From: Clostridia bacterium
GTDB lineage: Bacteria > Bacillota_A > Clostridia > Christensenellales > Borkfalkiaceae
DNA length: 19,869 bases
NCBI GenBank assembly: GCA_017621955.1
Contig: JAGASB010000082.1
Location: 1 to 19,869, forward strand
Direction of reading: 5' to 3'
The translations under genes and the position numbers were made by a program. Under the pieces are notes generated by a model that was given only the letters and a program-made list of their open reading frames with translations, ran no database searches and had not been told where the DNA came from. Of this stretch, positions 6,200-12,294 are shown in pieces (the first letter of the stretch is position 1; each line of letters begins with the position of its first letter).

Positions 6200-6227
6200 A
6201 AATCCGTCGCTTTTATGCGACGGATTT
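6200..6227. terminator. Bidirectional terminator between convergent genes, overlapping a stop codon
   Basis: AAATCCGTCGC (6200-6210) and GCGACGGATTT (6217-6227) form a perfect 11-bp stem with a 6-nt loop. T-rich sequence follows on the plus strand (ATTTTGTTG) and on the minus strand (TTTCC). It ends the collagen gene. On the minus strand the loop carries the TAA (6213-6215) of the metallo-beta-lactamase gene, and its last codons form one arm. Confidence 0.85.
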
Positions 6228-7232
6228 ATTTTGTTGTGACTGAGTTGAAGTAACAAAATTGCCGTTAGCGTTTTTATGAACGACAATCGTGCCGTGAACG
6301 TCCGTACGAAATAAAGAATAATTTTCGTTTGCAAGCATAAGCCGTTCAAGAACTTCTGTTTTAGGGTGTCCGTAATAATTGTTGCCACCAACTGAAATAA
6401 TTGCGTTCTTCGGTCTTAAAAGATTTAGAAACTCTCTGCCCGAACTATCGTCAGCACCGTGATGCCCAACTTTTAGATAATCTATATCTTCAAGGTTTAC
6501 GGTTATACCATGTCTTGAAAACCAACTCTTATATACACCTACTTTATAGTTGTTTATAACGATATTTTCTTGACTTTTACCCGCATCGCCCGTAAAAATA
6601 AAGCGAGTATTTTCCGTTTCAAAATATATTATAGGTGAAAGATTGTTAATCAAACTGTCGGTACTTATAAGCGTTGCATTTAATTCATCATAACTACTAC
6701 CGTTATTTCCAAACGGTAAAGGCGACAAAAACGCAAAGTTATAGCCACTACCATTAATATAAGTATAACTATTTGATATTTCAGTTTTAATTTCTTTTTG
6801 GCTTATTGCGTCTTTGACTTTTATATATTCGGGAAAGTTCACCATAATTTCGTCAGAAATATACGGAATAAATACTTTTTCAACTTCAAAATTGTTAATA
6901 ACGTCTAAGGCGTTACCGATATGGTCTAAATCAGGGTGAGTCAATATAAAGTAGTTTATGGTTTTAACTGAATAATTTTCAAGATACCTAATGACGTATT
7001 CGCAAATTTTGTCGCTTTTATCACCGCTATCAATAAGCATATTCTTTCCGTCTGAAAGTCTTATAAATATACAGTCGCCTTGCCCTACGTCAAGATAATG
7101 CACCGAACAGCCTTGATAGATTATAGTTGCGTCGTCCTCAGGTTGATTACTTGACGGCGCATTACACCCACTAAATATTATTAATATAACGATAAGCACG
7201 GCAAGCACGCCGTTTTTTCTTTTGTTAATCAT
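6213..7232 (-). CDS. ComEC/Rec2-like metallo-beta-lactamase-fold lipoprotein
   Basis: The 339-residue product starts with a lipoprotein signal ending IFSGC (Cys23), then a single MBL-fold domain resembling the C-terminal part of ComEC: VHYLDVGQGDCIFIRL, THPDLDHIG (HxDxDH, 99-104), FTGDAG (Asp216), KVGHHGADDSS (His257/258) and ISVGGNNYYGHP (His289). It lacks the ComEC membrane channel, so it is a free-standing, extracytoplasmic, probably metal-dependent hydrolase or nuclease. It is last of a three-gene operon, 6 nt after the patatin gene, with no clear ribosome site of its own, so translational coupling is likely. Its stop codon sits in the loop of the terminator. Competence function is not implied. 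Confidence 0.88.
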   Translation of the reverse strand: MINKRKNGVLAVLIVILIIFSGCNAPSSNQPEDDATIIYQGCSVHYLDVGQGDCIFIRLSDGKNMLIDSGDKSDKICEYVIRYLENYSVKTINYFILTHPDLDHIGNALDVINNFEVEKVFIPYISDEIMVNFPEYIKVKDAISQKEIKTEISNSYTYINGSGYNFAFLSPLPFGNNGSSYDELNATLISTDSLINNLSPIIYFETENTRFIFTGDAGKSQENIVINNYKVGVYKSWFSRHGITVNLEDIDYLKVGHHGADDSSGREFLNLLRPKNAIISVGGNNYYGHPKTEVLERLMLANENYSLFRTDVHGTIVVHKNANGNFVTSTQSQQNKSVA

Positions 7233-7238
7233 TAACGT

Positions 7239-8048
7239 TTACTTTTTTCTTTTCTTTTTTAAATTTTCAATATCTTGCTTTATCTTGGGTATAAAGGTTA
7301 AAGCGTGATGATAGCCTATGTCGTACATTTTAAGTCCGTGCCAAAATGCAACCGAACTAAATTCGTTAAGGTCGGGGTGAAGCATCGCATCGCTATTAGC
7401 GTATCCCTTGGCTCGTGGGTCACTTACCTTTGACTTATACGTTGGGAAAATTTTAGATAACAGCCCCGTCTTTGACTCTTCTGTAGAAAGGTCTATCCCG
7501 ACAACGTAATCTGCACCCATATCTTTAACAAGGTCGGCGGGGATAGCGTTGGTGTAAGCACCGTCAATATATCTAACGTCGTCAATTACAACCGGCTTAA
7601 AAAATGGCGGAATACTGCTTGACGCACATAGCGCCTTTGCAACGCTTCCACTTTCAAAAACGTGTTCTTCGCCCGATTCAAGCACGGTTGCAACAGCCTT
7701 AAACGGCTTTTTAAGTTCTTCAATATTAAGCGAACCTATTTCACGGTCGATAACCTTAAACATACCGAACGTATCCATTTTTATCATAAAAGGATTTTTA
7801 ATTTCGCTAAAATCAACACGCTTTAATAGTTCTATTATATCGGTTGCGGTATAGCCTGCCGAATAAAACGCCCCAACCACGCTACCTATACTTGTGCCAG
7901 CAACTATATCGAACTCTATTCCGTTTTCTTCAAACGCTTTAAGTGCGCCTATATGAGCAAACCCCTTTGCGCCACCAGAACCAAGCGCCAAGCCTAATTT
8001 AATTTTTTTAGGCTTGCTTTTCTTAAATAATCGACTTAAAAGCCACAC
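7239..8048 (-). CDS. Patatin-like phospholipase (RssA/YlbK type)
   Basis: The 269-residue product has a basic N-terminus and the full patatin set: oxyanion loop GSGGAKG (23-29), nucleophile elbow GTSIG (Ser53) and Asp of DGAYTNAIP (Asp162), giving a Ser-Asp dyad. Members hydrolyse acyl chains of phospholipids in the cytoplasm or at the membrane face. The start is GTG (8046-8048) with AAAGGAGA about 9 nt upstream, overlapping the end of the preceding gene; there are only 2 nt between the stop of that gene and this start, so the two are coupled. Confidence 0.9.
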   Translation of the reverse strand: MWLLSRLFKKSKPKKIKLGLALGSGGAKGFAHIGALKAFEENGIEFDIVAGTSIGSVVGAFYSAGYTATDIIELLKRVDFSEIKNPFMIKMDTFGMFKVIDREIGSLNIEELKKPFKAVATVLESGEEHVFESGSVAKALCASSSIPPFFKPVVIDDVRYIDGAYTNAIPADLVKDMGADYVVGIDLSTEESKTGLLSKIFPTYKSKVSDPRAKGYANSDAMLHPDLNEFSSVAFWHGLKMYDIGYHHALTFIPKIKQDIENLKKKRKK

Positions 8049-8050
8049 GT

Positions 8051-8713
8051 TTAATTTTCTCCTTTACCACTTTGATTTACTTTCTTTTTTCTTAAAACCT
8101 TGAATATAAACACGGCAAGCAAGATAAGTGCAAGCGCAAACAAGACGTATAATATAATATCGAGTACTAGCGTTGCAGTTTGTATTTGCCAAATTGCAAG
8201 ACAAAGAGCGGCAAGAAGTGATATTATAATACCCGCAACAAGATTGCCGATTGCCACGGGAAGCACGGCATCTTTAAACTTCAAATTCAAAAATACGGCT
8301 ATTGCAGTCCCCGTCCAAACCCCCGTCATAGGAAGTGGTATTGCCACAAAAATAAACACGCCAAGTTGTTTTAGAAACTTTTCGCTCTTTTTTTTCTTGG
8401 TGTTTTTATCGCTTTGTTCAGCCAACGCTTGTTCGGCTTTTTCGTTAAAATAGTTTTCCACCTTGTCTGCAAATCCGCCTATAAATTTAATCTTTTTTAG
8501 CAAGTTTAATATGGGACGGAGAAGAAAGAATATTAAAAAGAACGCAACCGTTGAACCGACGTAAGCAAGACCAAACGCCGAAAAAAAGTCAAGCCCTATG
8601 CTACGAGCAAATATTATACCTGCTTTAAGTTCAAGAAGCGGAACGAAAGACATTGCTATCGTTCCCCAAACGTTGCCGAATACCCCCACAAGAAAAGCTT
8701 TCATTTTGTGCAC
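8051..8713 (-). CDS. Membrane protein of the small multidrug export family (COG2426-like)
   Basis: The 220-residue product has about five or six hydrophobic helices and a charged central loop (about 80-112, with a KKKK run). The pattern PLLELKAGIIFA near the start and VAIPLPMTGVWTGTAIA followed by AIGNLVAG is typical of PF06695 (Sm_multidrug_ex) membrane proteins. These are distantly DedA-like and their transport role is poorly proven. The start is GTG (8711-8713) with AAAGG 5-6 nt upstream; an ATG three codons in (8702-8704) is the alternative. It is first gene of the operon with the patatin and MBL genes, driven by the symmetric promoter at 8722-8771. Confidence 0.8.
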   Translation of the reverse strand: MHKMKAFLVGVFGNVWGTIAMSFVPLLELKAGIIFARSIGLDFFSAFGLAYVGSTVAFFLIFFLLRPILNLLKKIKFIGGFADKVENYFNEKAEQALAEQSDKNTKKKKSEKFLKQLGVFIFVAIPLPMTGVWTGTAIAVFLNLKFKDAVLPVAIGNLVAGIIISLLAALCLAIWQIQTATLVLDIILYVLFALALILLAVFIFKVLRKKKVNQSGKGEN

Positions 8714-8721
8714 CGAAACCT

Positions 8722-8771
8722 TTGATTTTTTATCTCTTTATTAGTATAATATTATTGACGGAAAAAATCAA
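8722..8771. promoter_or_regulatory. Symmetric bidirectional promoter with overlapping -10 boxes
   Basis: Plus strand: TTGATT (8722-8727), 17 bp, TATAAT (8745-8750), serving the TtcA-like gene. Minus strand: TTGATT (8766-8771), 17 bp, TATACT (8743-8748), serving the membrane protein operon. The two -10 hexamers overlap by 4 bp. The outer arms TTGATTTTTT and AAAAAATCAA are exact complements, and everything is centred on 8746.5. Confidence 0.75.
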
Positions 8772-8806
8772 CTTAAAATAAGAATATTACCGTTAAAGGC
8801 AAAATT

Positions 8807-9553
8807 ATGACTACACAAAAAATGCTATCGGTTATGCGAAAAGGCATTACGAAGTATAAACTTATCCGTGACGGCGATAAAATTGCCGTTGGCGTTTCGG
8901 GTGGTAAGGACAGCGTTACTCTACTTAAACTGCTTGCTGAATATAGGCGGTTTTCTCCCGAACGGTTTGAACTTATAGCAATTACCATTGACCTTAACTT
9001 TAAGGACTCAAACACCGACTACACACCGCTTATAAACTTATGCAAAGAACTTGACGTTGAATATTATATAGAAAAAACCGATATAGGTACCATTGTTTTT
9101 GACGTTAGAAAAGAGTCTAACCCTTGCGCACTGTGTTCAAAAATGCGTAAAGGCGCACTAAATACCTTAGCAAAAGAAAAAGGGTGCAATAAAGTTGCCT
9201 TAGGACATCACGCAGACGACTTAACCGACACCTTGCTTATGTCTATGTTTTACGAAGGCAGACTATCTACTTTCGCACCCAAAAGTTACCTTGATAAAAT
9301 GGATTTAACACTTATTAGACCTATGATTATGGTTAAAGAAGTGGACGTTATTTCGTACGCAAAAACCTTACCCGTTGTTAAAAGTTGTTGCCCTGCAAAC
9401 AAACTTACAAAAAGAGAAGAAGTGAAAAATATTATTCGACGAATCGGCAACGATATCCCTAACGTGCGTGATATTTTATTTACAGCACTAATCCACCCTG
9501 AAAGATACAATCTATTCGATAAGTTTGAAAGGGACGCAGATACTATTTTGTAA
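8807..9553 (+). CDS. TtcA-like PP-loop ATPase (tRNA 2-thiocytidine type)
   Basis: The 248-residue product has the PP-loop SGGKDS (31-36) for ATP pyrophosphatase chemistry, the CALC pair (Cys107, Cys110), the conserved GHHADD segment (133-138) and a third cysteine site in VKSCCPA (194-195). This matches TtcA/TilS-family proteins that ligate an Fe-S cluster and thiolate a tRNA base in the cytoplasm, position C32 for characterised TtcA. The exact tRNA target here is inferred. AAAGG lies 8 nt before the ATG. It is a single gene followed by the candidate mobile element. Confidence 0.88.
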   Translation: MTTQKMLSVMRKGITKYKLIRDGDKIAVGVSGGKDSVTLLKLLAEYRRFSPERFELIAITIDLNFKDSNTDYTPLINLCKELDVEYYIEKTDIGTIVFDVRKESNPCALCSKMRKGALNTLAKEKGCNKVALGHHADDLTDTLLMSMFYEGRLSTFAPKSYLDKMDLTLIRPMIMVKEVDVISYAKTLPVVKSCCPANKLTKREEVKNIIRRIGNDIPNVRDILFTALIHPERYNLFDKFERDADTIL

Positions 9554-9627
9554 CTCTTTTTTTGGTTAAATAAAAAATTAATCCGACTTGAAAGGGAGTG
9601 TCCCATAGGGATTTTTTAGAGCATTAT

Positions 9628-9659
9628 AAAAGACTAACGAAAACTTTCGTTAGTCTTTT
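9628..9659 (+). terminator. Strong hairpin near the left end of the element / terminator after ttcA-like gene
   Basis: Perfect 15-nt arms AAAAGACTAACGAAA and TTTCGTTAGTCTTTT with a 2-nt nominal loop, 75 bp after the TtcA-like stop. Its own T-run makes it a plausible terminator for that gene or for the XRE gene on the other strand. Confidence 0.65.
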
Positions 9660-9662
9660 CCA

Positions 9663-9714
9663 TTTTGCTTTGCAAAACACACGACTTAACTTGTTAAATA
9701 TAGTGTGCTACACT
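9663..9714. repeat. Three small hairpins near the left end of the element
   Basis: TTTTGC-TTT-GCAAAA (9663-9677), TTAAC-TT-GTTAA (9686-9697) and AGTGT-GCT-ACACT (9702-9714). They have short perfect stems with 2-3 nt loops, the same style as the array at the right end but without the conserved spacer. Confidence 0.5.
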
Positions 9715-9763
9715 TTTGAAAATCTTCCCACAAAGATTAACAACTCGATAAATTGGAATTTGT

Positions 9764-10255
9764 TTATGTTTCAATAAATGCGTAAGCTATAACCGCAATG
9801 ATAACTGCAAGTATCACTAACCGAGAAAGCACATACGGCAGTACCATTTTCCTCGCAGCTATCCTCTTGTATTTTGGCTTGGAAAGCAAACCTAACACGA
9901 TGTATCCAATCACTCCCGAAAAACTGATAATGTTGAGATATGGTATCTTTGTGAAATAGTTGATTACTGCGCTGACCGTTGCTACTGCAAGACAAGTAAT
10001 AGCGAACCAATAAAATTTGCGACTTTGCGTTTCGTCAAGCAGTCGCTTATTCTCGATATCGGTATCGGATATTAACTCGTCTATACTGATATGAAAAAGA
10101 TTAGAGAGTTGTTTTAAGCTATCTATACTTGGATATCCTTTGTCAGTTTCCCACTTTGAGATAGCTGTTCTTGTGACATAGATCTTTTCAGCCAACTCGT
10201 CTTGAGTAAGCTGATTGTCATTTCGCAGCTTTTTTAATTTTTCACCAAAAGTCAT
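9764..10255 (-). CDS. XRE-family transcriptional regulator with C-terminal membrane segments
   Basis: The 163-residue product has an N-terminal Cro/C1-type helix-turn-helix (about 1-62: FGEKLKKLRNDNQLTQDELAEKIYVTRTAISKWETDKGYPSIDSLKQLSNLF...). It is followed by a linker and three hydrophobic stretches (roughly 80-100, 105-122, 138-160), so it is probably membrane-tethered. The start is the ATG at 10253-10255 because AAGGAGG (10263-10269) is directly upstream; a longer frame to 10327 has no ribosome site and overlaps a -10 box. It is the only gene inside the candidate element and may repress its own promoters or sense membrane state. Targets are unknown. Confidence 0.88.
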   Translation of the reverse strand: MTFGEKLKKLRNDNQLTQDELAEKIYVTRTAISKWETDKGYPSIDSLKQLSNLFHISIDELISDTDIENKRLLDETQSRKFYWFAITCLAVATVSAVINYFTKIPYLNIISFSGVIGYIVLGLLSKPKYKRIAARKMVLPYVLSRLVILAVIIAVIAYAFIET

Positions 10256-10283
10256 AATGTAACCTCCTTGCTTTTGTGAGTTC

Positions 10284-10289
10284 ATTATA
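10284..10289 (-). promoter_or_regulatory. Proximal -10 box for the XRE gene
   Basis: On the minus strand TGTTATAAT gives an extended -10 about 30 bp upstream of the ATG. No good -35 box is seen; two GTCAC words (10308-10312 and 10323-10327) lie nearby and could be activator or repressor sites. Confidence 0.45.
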
Positions 10290-10377
10290 ACATCGCCACC
10301 GCAAAAAGTCACGACACTATCCGTCACATTGTACCATACAGATTTCTTTATACAAATTCTTGTTTATCGATGACTTT

Positions 10378-10406
10378 ATTATAGCATAAAATTAACTTTA
10401 ATTCAA
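10378..10406 (-). promoter_or_regulatory. Distal promoter for the XRE gene
   Basis: On the minus strand TTGAAT (10401-10406), 17 bp, TATAAT (10378-10383) with an extended TGC. It gives a leader of about 115 nt. Confidence 0.65.
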
Positions 10407-10428
10407 TCTGTTTTGCGTTGGCAAAAGA

Positions 10429-10523
10429 AAACTCGACTTTTCTAAGTCGAGTTTCATTTATTTTTTCTCTTAAAATGCTTTCACTCATAAATTTATTATA
10501 CCATATTACAAGTTTTAAGTAAA
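10429..10523 (-). ncRNA. Candidate short transcript: promoter plus hairpin terminator
   Basis: On the minus strand TTTACT (10518-10523), 17 bp, TATAAT (10495-10500) predicts a start at about 10488. A perfect 11-bp hairpin AAACTCGACTT/AAGTCGAGTTT (10429-10454) followed by TTCTTTT would end it after about 65 nt. An open frame runs through it but also through the terminator and next promoter, so it is unlikely to be coding. It could be a small RNA or an attenuated leader of the XRE gene. Confidence 0.4.
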
Positions 10524-10737
10524 GTGATATTGTTTGCATAGCAAACAGTTATATTTTTAGAATAATTCTAAAAGTTATATTTTGACTTTCAGTCAAAGTT
10601 ATATTATATTTGCCATAACTTACCCTATGGGTAAATATAACTTTGCGTAGCAAAATATAACTGCTTTAAGCAATATAACTTGCCGATAGGCAAATATAAC
10701 TAGTGCGTCAGTAATAATCCCTATTACTCACGCACTA
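10524..10737. repeat. Array of mini-hairpins joined by an invariant 7-nt spacer that inverts midway
   Basis: Eight hairpins: 10531-10547 (7-bp stem, loop ATA), 10555-10573 (8, TAA), 10581-10597 (7, TTC), 10620-10634 (6, TAT), 10642-10654 (5, GTA), 10662-10672 (4, TTA), 10680-10693 (5, GATA) and 10701-10737 (16-nt arms with one C.C mismatch). Spacers on the left are GTTATAT (10548, 10574, 10598; a variant GTGATAT at 10524). On the right they are its reverse complement ATATAAC (10635, 10655, 10673, 10694; partial ATAAC at 10615). The stems differ in sequence but stay complementary. The spacers of the two halves can pair, so the array can fold into a herringbone. The last hairpin merges with the right terminal repeat of the element. 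Confidence 0.85.
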
Positions 10738-10772
10738 ATAAGTCGGATTTTTTTCTTTTGTAAAATCAATTA

Positions 10773-11474
10773 TTACTTTTTATTGTTTTTTTCAAGATAA
10801 GCTAAGATGCTAACGCCCGTTAGTTCTTCAAATTCATCTTTATCTTTAACTGTGTTATCTAAAACGTATAAAATAAATGCTATTGCAACTGAAATTACAA
10901 TGCCCACAATTGCACCTAAAATTATATTTTTAGACGTGTCGCTTGTGGTAACAACAGAGAAAATCTTGCCGGTACCGTCGGTTAAAATGAGTTCTGCGCT
11001 TTCTGCTTGAATATCTTCTTGAATAAGTTGTTCGTTCGCAACCGTGTAAATTGCCGTAAGTTTATCGAAAGCAACCTTTTCGTCTTTATCTGTATACGAG
11101 ATATTAAAAATCAAACTATTTTCTTTACTTGAAACACCTATCGCCCCAGCACTTATTTTGCCAGCATCTTCACCGAACACGTCAATATAGTAAGCGTTAA
11201 TCTTTTCAATTGCTTTGGGGTTTGTAATAATATCCCTTATTTCATTTATATAAATCTTGCCGTGAGAAGCGTTAGTAGACTGTGATTCACCTTGCGAAGA
11301 AGAAACAGCAGTACGAAGTATTACCGATTGGCTAACCGTAACCGACGTTTTCTTATTTAGCAAGCTATACCCGAAAGAAAGCAACGCACAAAGCACGGTT
11401 ATCAATATTATCAACACTATATTTTTGTACAAAACCTTAAAGAAAGGGAATGTTTTTTGGTTGTTGTTTTCCAT
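10773..11474 (-). CDS. Wzz/YveK-type polysaccharide co-polymerase (second copy)
   Basis: The 233-residue product has a transmembrane helix at about 18-40, an extracytoplasmic domain, and a second helix at about 186-207 followed by DNTVKDKDEFEELTGVSILAYLEK. That tail is the typical end of Wzz-domain chain-length or tyrosine-kinase-modulator proteins (YveK/CapA type). It controls chain length or export of surface polysaccharide at the membrane. The ATG overlaps the stop of the upstream Wzz gene by one base (TAATG), with AAGGAGGGG upstream. No tyrosine kinase gene lies in the window. Transcription after it runs into the hairpin-rich element. Confidence 0.85.
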   Translation of the reverse strand: MENNNQKTFPFFKVLYKNIVLIILITVLCALLSFGYSLLNKKTSVTVSQSVILRTAVSSSQGESQSTNASHGKIYINEIRDIITNPKAIEKINAYYIDVFGEDAGKISAGAIGVSSKENSLIFNISYTDKDEKVAFDKLTAIYTVANEQLIQEDIQAESAELILTDGTGKIFSVVTTSDTSKNIILGAIVGIVISVAIAFILYVLDNTVKDKDEFEELTGVSILAYLEKNNKK

Positions 11475-12289
11475 TATTTATCCCCTCCTTGTTCGCCTAG
11501 CATAGAAAGTAGTTTTGTTTCAGTAATTTCTTCCAATTCTTCCTTGCTTTTAACCGTATTATCAAGCACCGTTTTAACATAAACTATAACAGCCGCCACC
11601 ACAACACCTAAAAGCAATGCTGTGAAAATGATTTTTCCTTTTGAAACGTTTGAAGAGGGGGGGGATTCTATGCCCTTTCCTTCAACGTCAATTTCAAGTT
11701 TATTAAAATAAACAAAAGCACCCGAGTCGGTTTTAGATTGAAGTTCGTTCTTAAACGCAAGCGCTAAAATTTGAGCTTTTTCTATCGCCGCTTCTTTATC
11801 TGGGTCTGTATAACGGATTGAAAAGAAAAATCTAGTATAATTATCAGCAGTAGAAGTTGCCACGCTAATTTTATTTTTCTTTATTTCAATCCACTCTATC
11901 TTTTCGTTAGTTTCCTTACGGTCGTAAGTGCTAGCGTAATTAAGCTCAACGTCTTCGATATCAAAATCAGTATTTTGGTCGTTGCTCCATTTGGTATAAT
12001 AGTAATTTGCACGGTCAAGCACAACACCTTCATCTACAAAGTCAACCACGGTGTCAATATATGCGCGCATAGCGTTAACATCTTCTACTCCTTTACCACT
12101 AGTATCATCAACCTTATAGCGCACCTTTACGCTTGCGGTATATTCGGGTTTAACCGTGCTTGAATAAATCATACCACCTGCGGTAAAAAGTATTATGACC
12201 GCAAGTATTAACAGCACGTTCCTTTTAATTGCAAAGAGCGCATTGCGTATAAACGCACCGCTATTTACTTCTTCTATTCTTTCGTCCAT
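11474..12289 (-). CDS. Wzz/YveK-type polysaccharide co-polymerase with a C8 tract
   Basis: The 271-residue product has a first helix at about 22-44 (NVLLILAVIILFTAGGMIYS), the Wzz motif PEYTASVKVRYK, a large extracytoplasmic domain, and a second helix at about 219-240. It ends DNTVKSKEELEEITETKLLSMLGE. It is a paralogue of the next gene; the pair may form a mixed oligomer. AGGAG lies inside the end of the upstream kinase gene, 5 nt away. Codons 209-211 contain eight consecutive C (G8 on the plus strand, 11657-11664). A slip of one base would remove the second helix. Confidence 0.87.
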   Translation of the reverse strand: MDERIEEVNSGAFIRNALFAIKRNVLLILAVIILFTAGGMIYSSTVKPEYTASVKVRYKVDDTSGKGVEDVNAMRAYIDTVVDFVDEGVVLDRANYYYTKWSNDQNTDFDIEDVELNYASTYDRKETNEKIEWIEIKKNKISVATSTADNYTRFFFSIRYTDPDKEAAIEKAQILALAFKNELQSKTDSGAFVYFNKLEIDVEGKGIESPPSSNVSKGKIIFTALLLGVVVAAVIVYVKTVLDNTVKSKEELEEITETKLLSMLGEQGGDK

Positions 12290-12294
12290 TAATT

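Larger units (their letters stand above)
9580..10749. mobile_element. Candidate non-autonomous mobile/selfish element with bipartite terminal inverted repeats
   Basis: The left end (9580-9613) reads AATCCGACTT, 15 nt, ATAGGGATT. The right end (10716-10749) is the reverse complement of the same two blocks with exactly the same 15-nt gap; overall about 25 of 34 positions agree. It holds one XRE regulator gene and many hairpins, fills the space between two convergent genes and stops 24 bp from the next stop codon. The flanks are A-rich on the left and T-rich on the right. I see no clear target duplication and no transposase. The XRE gene looks poorer in the ACGTT-type words that are common in neighbouring genes, which hints at transfer. 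Confidence 0.5.

Noticed and set aside
9540..9580. Target-site duplication at the left edge of the element
   Set aside because: The left flank is A-rich and the right flank T-rich, so they look complementary rather than directly repeated; no clear duplication can be claimed.
10348..10539. A 63-residue minus-strand reading frame
   Set aside because: It passes through a promoter, a terminator hairpin and a second promoter, has no ribosome site and shows no recognisable domain.
10524..10737. CRISPR array
   Set aside because: The constant unit is only 7 nt, the variable parts are self-complementary rather than random spacers, the constant unit inverts midway, and no cas gene is present.
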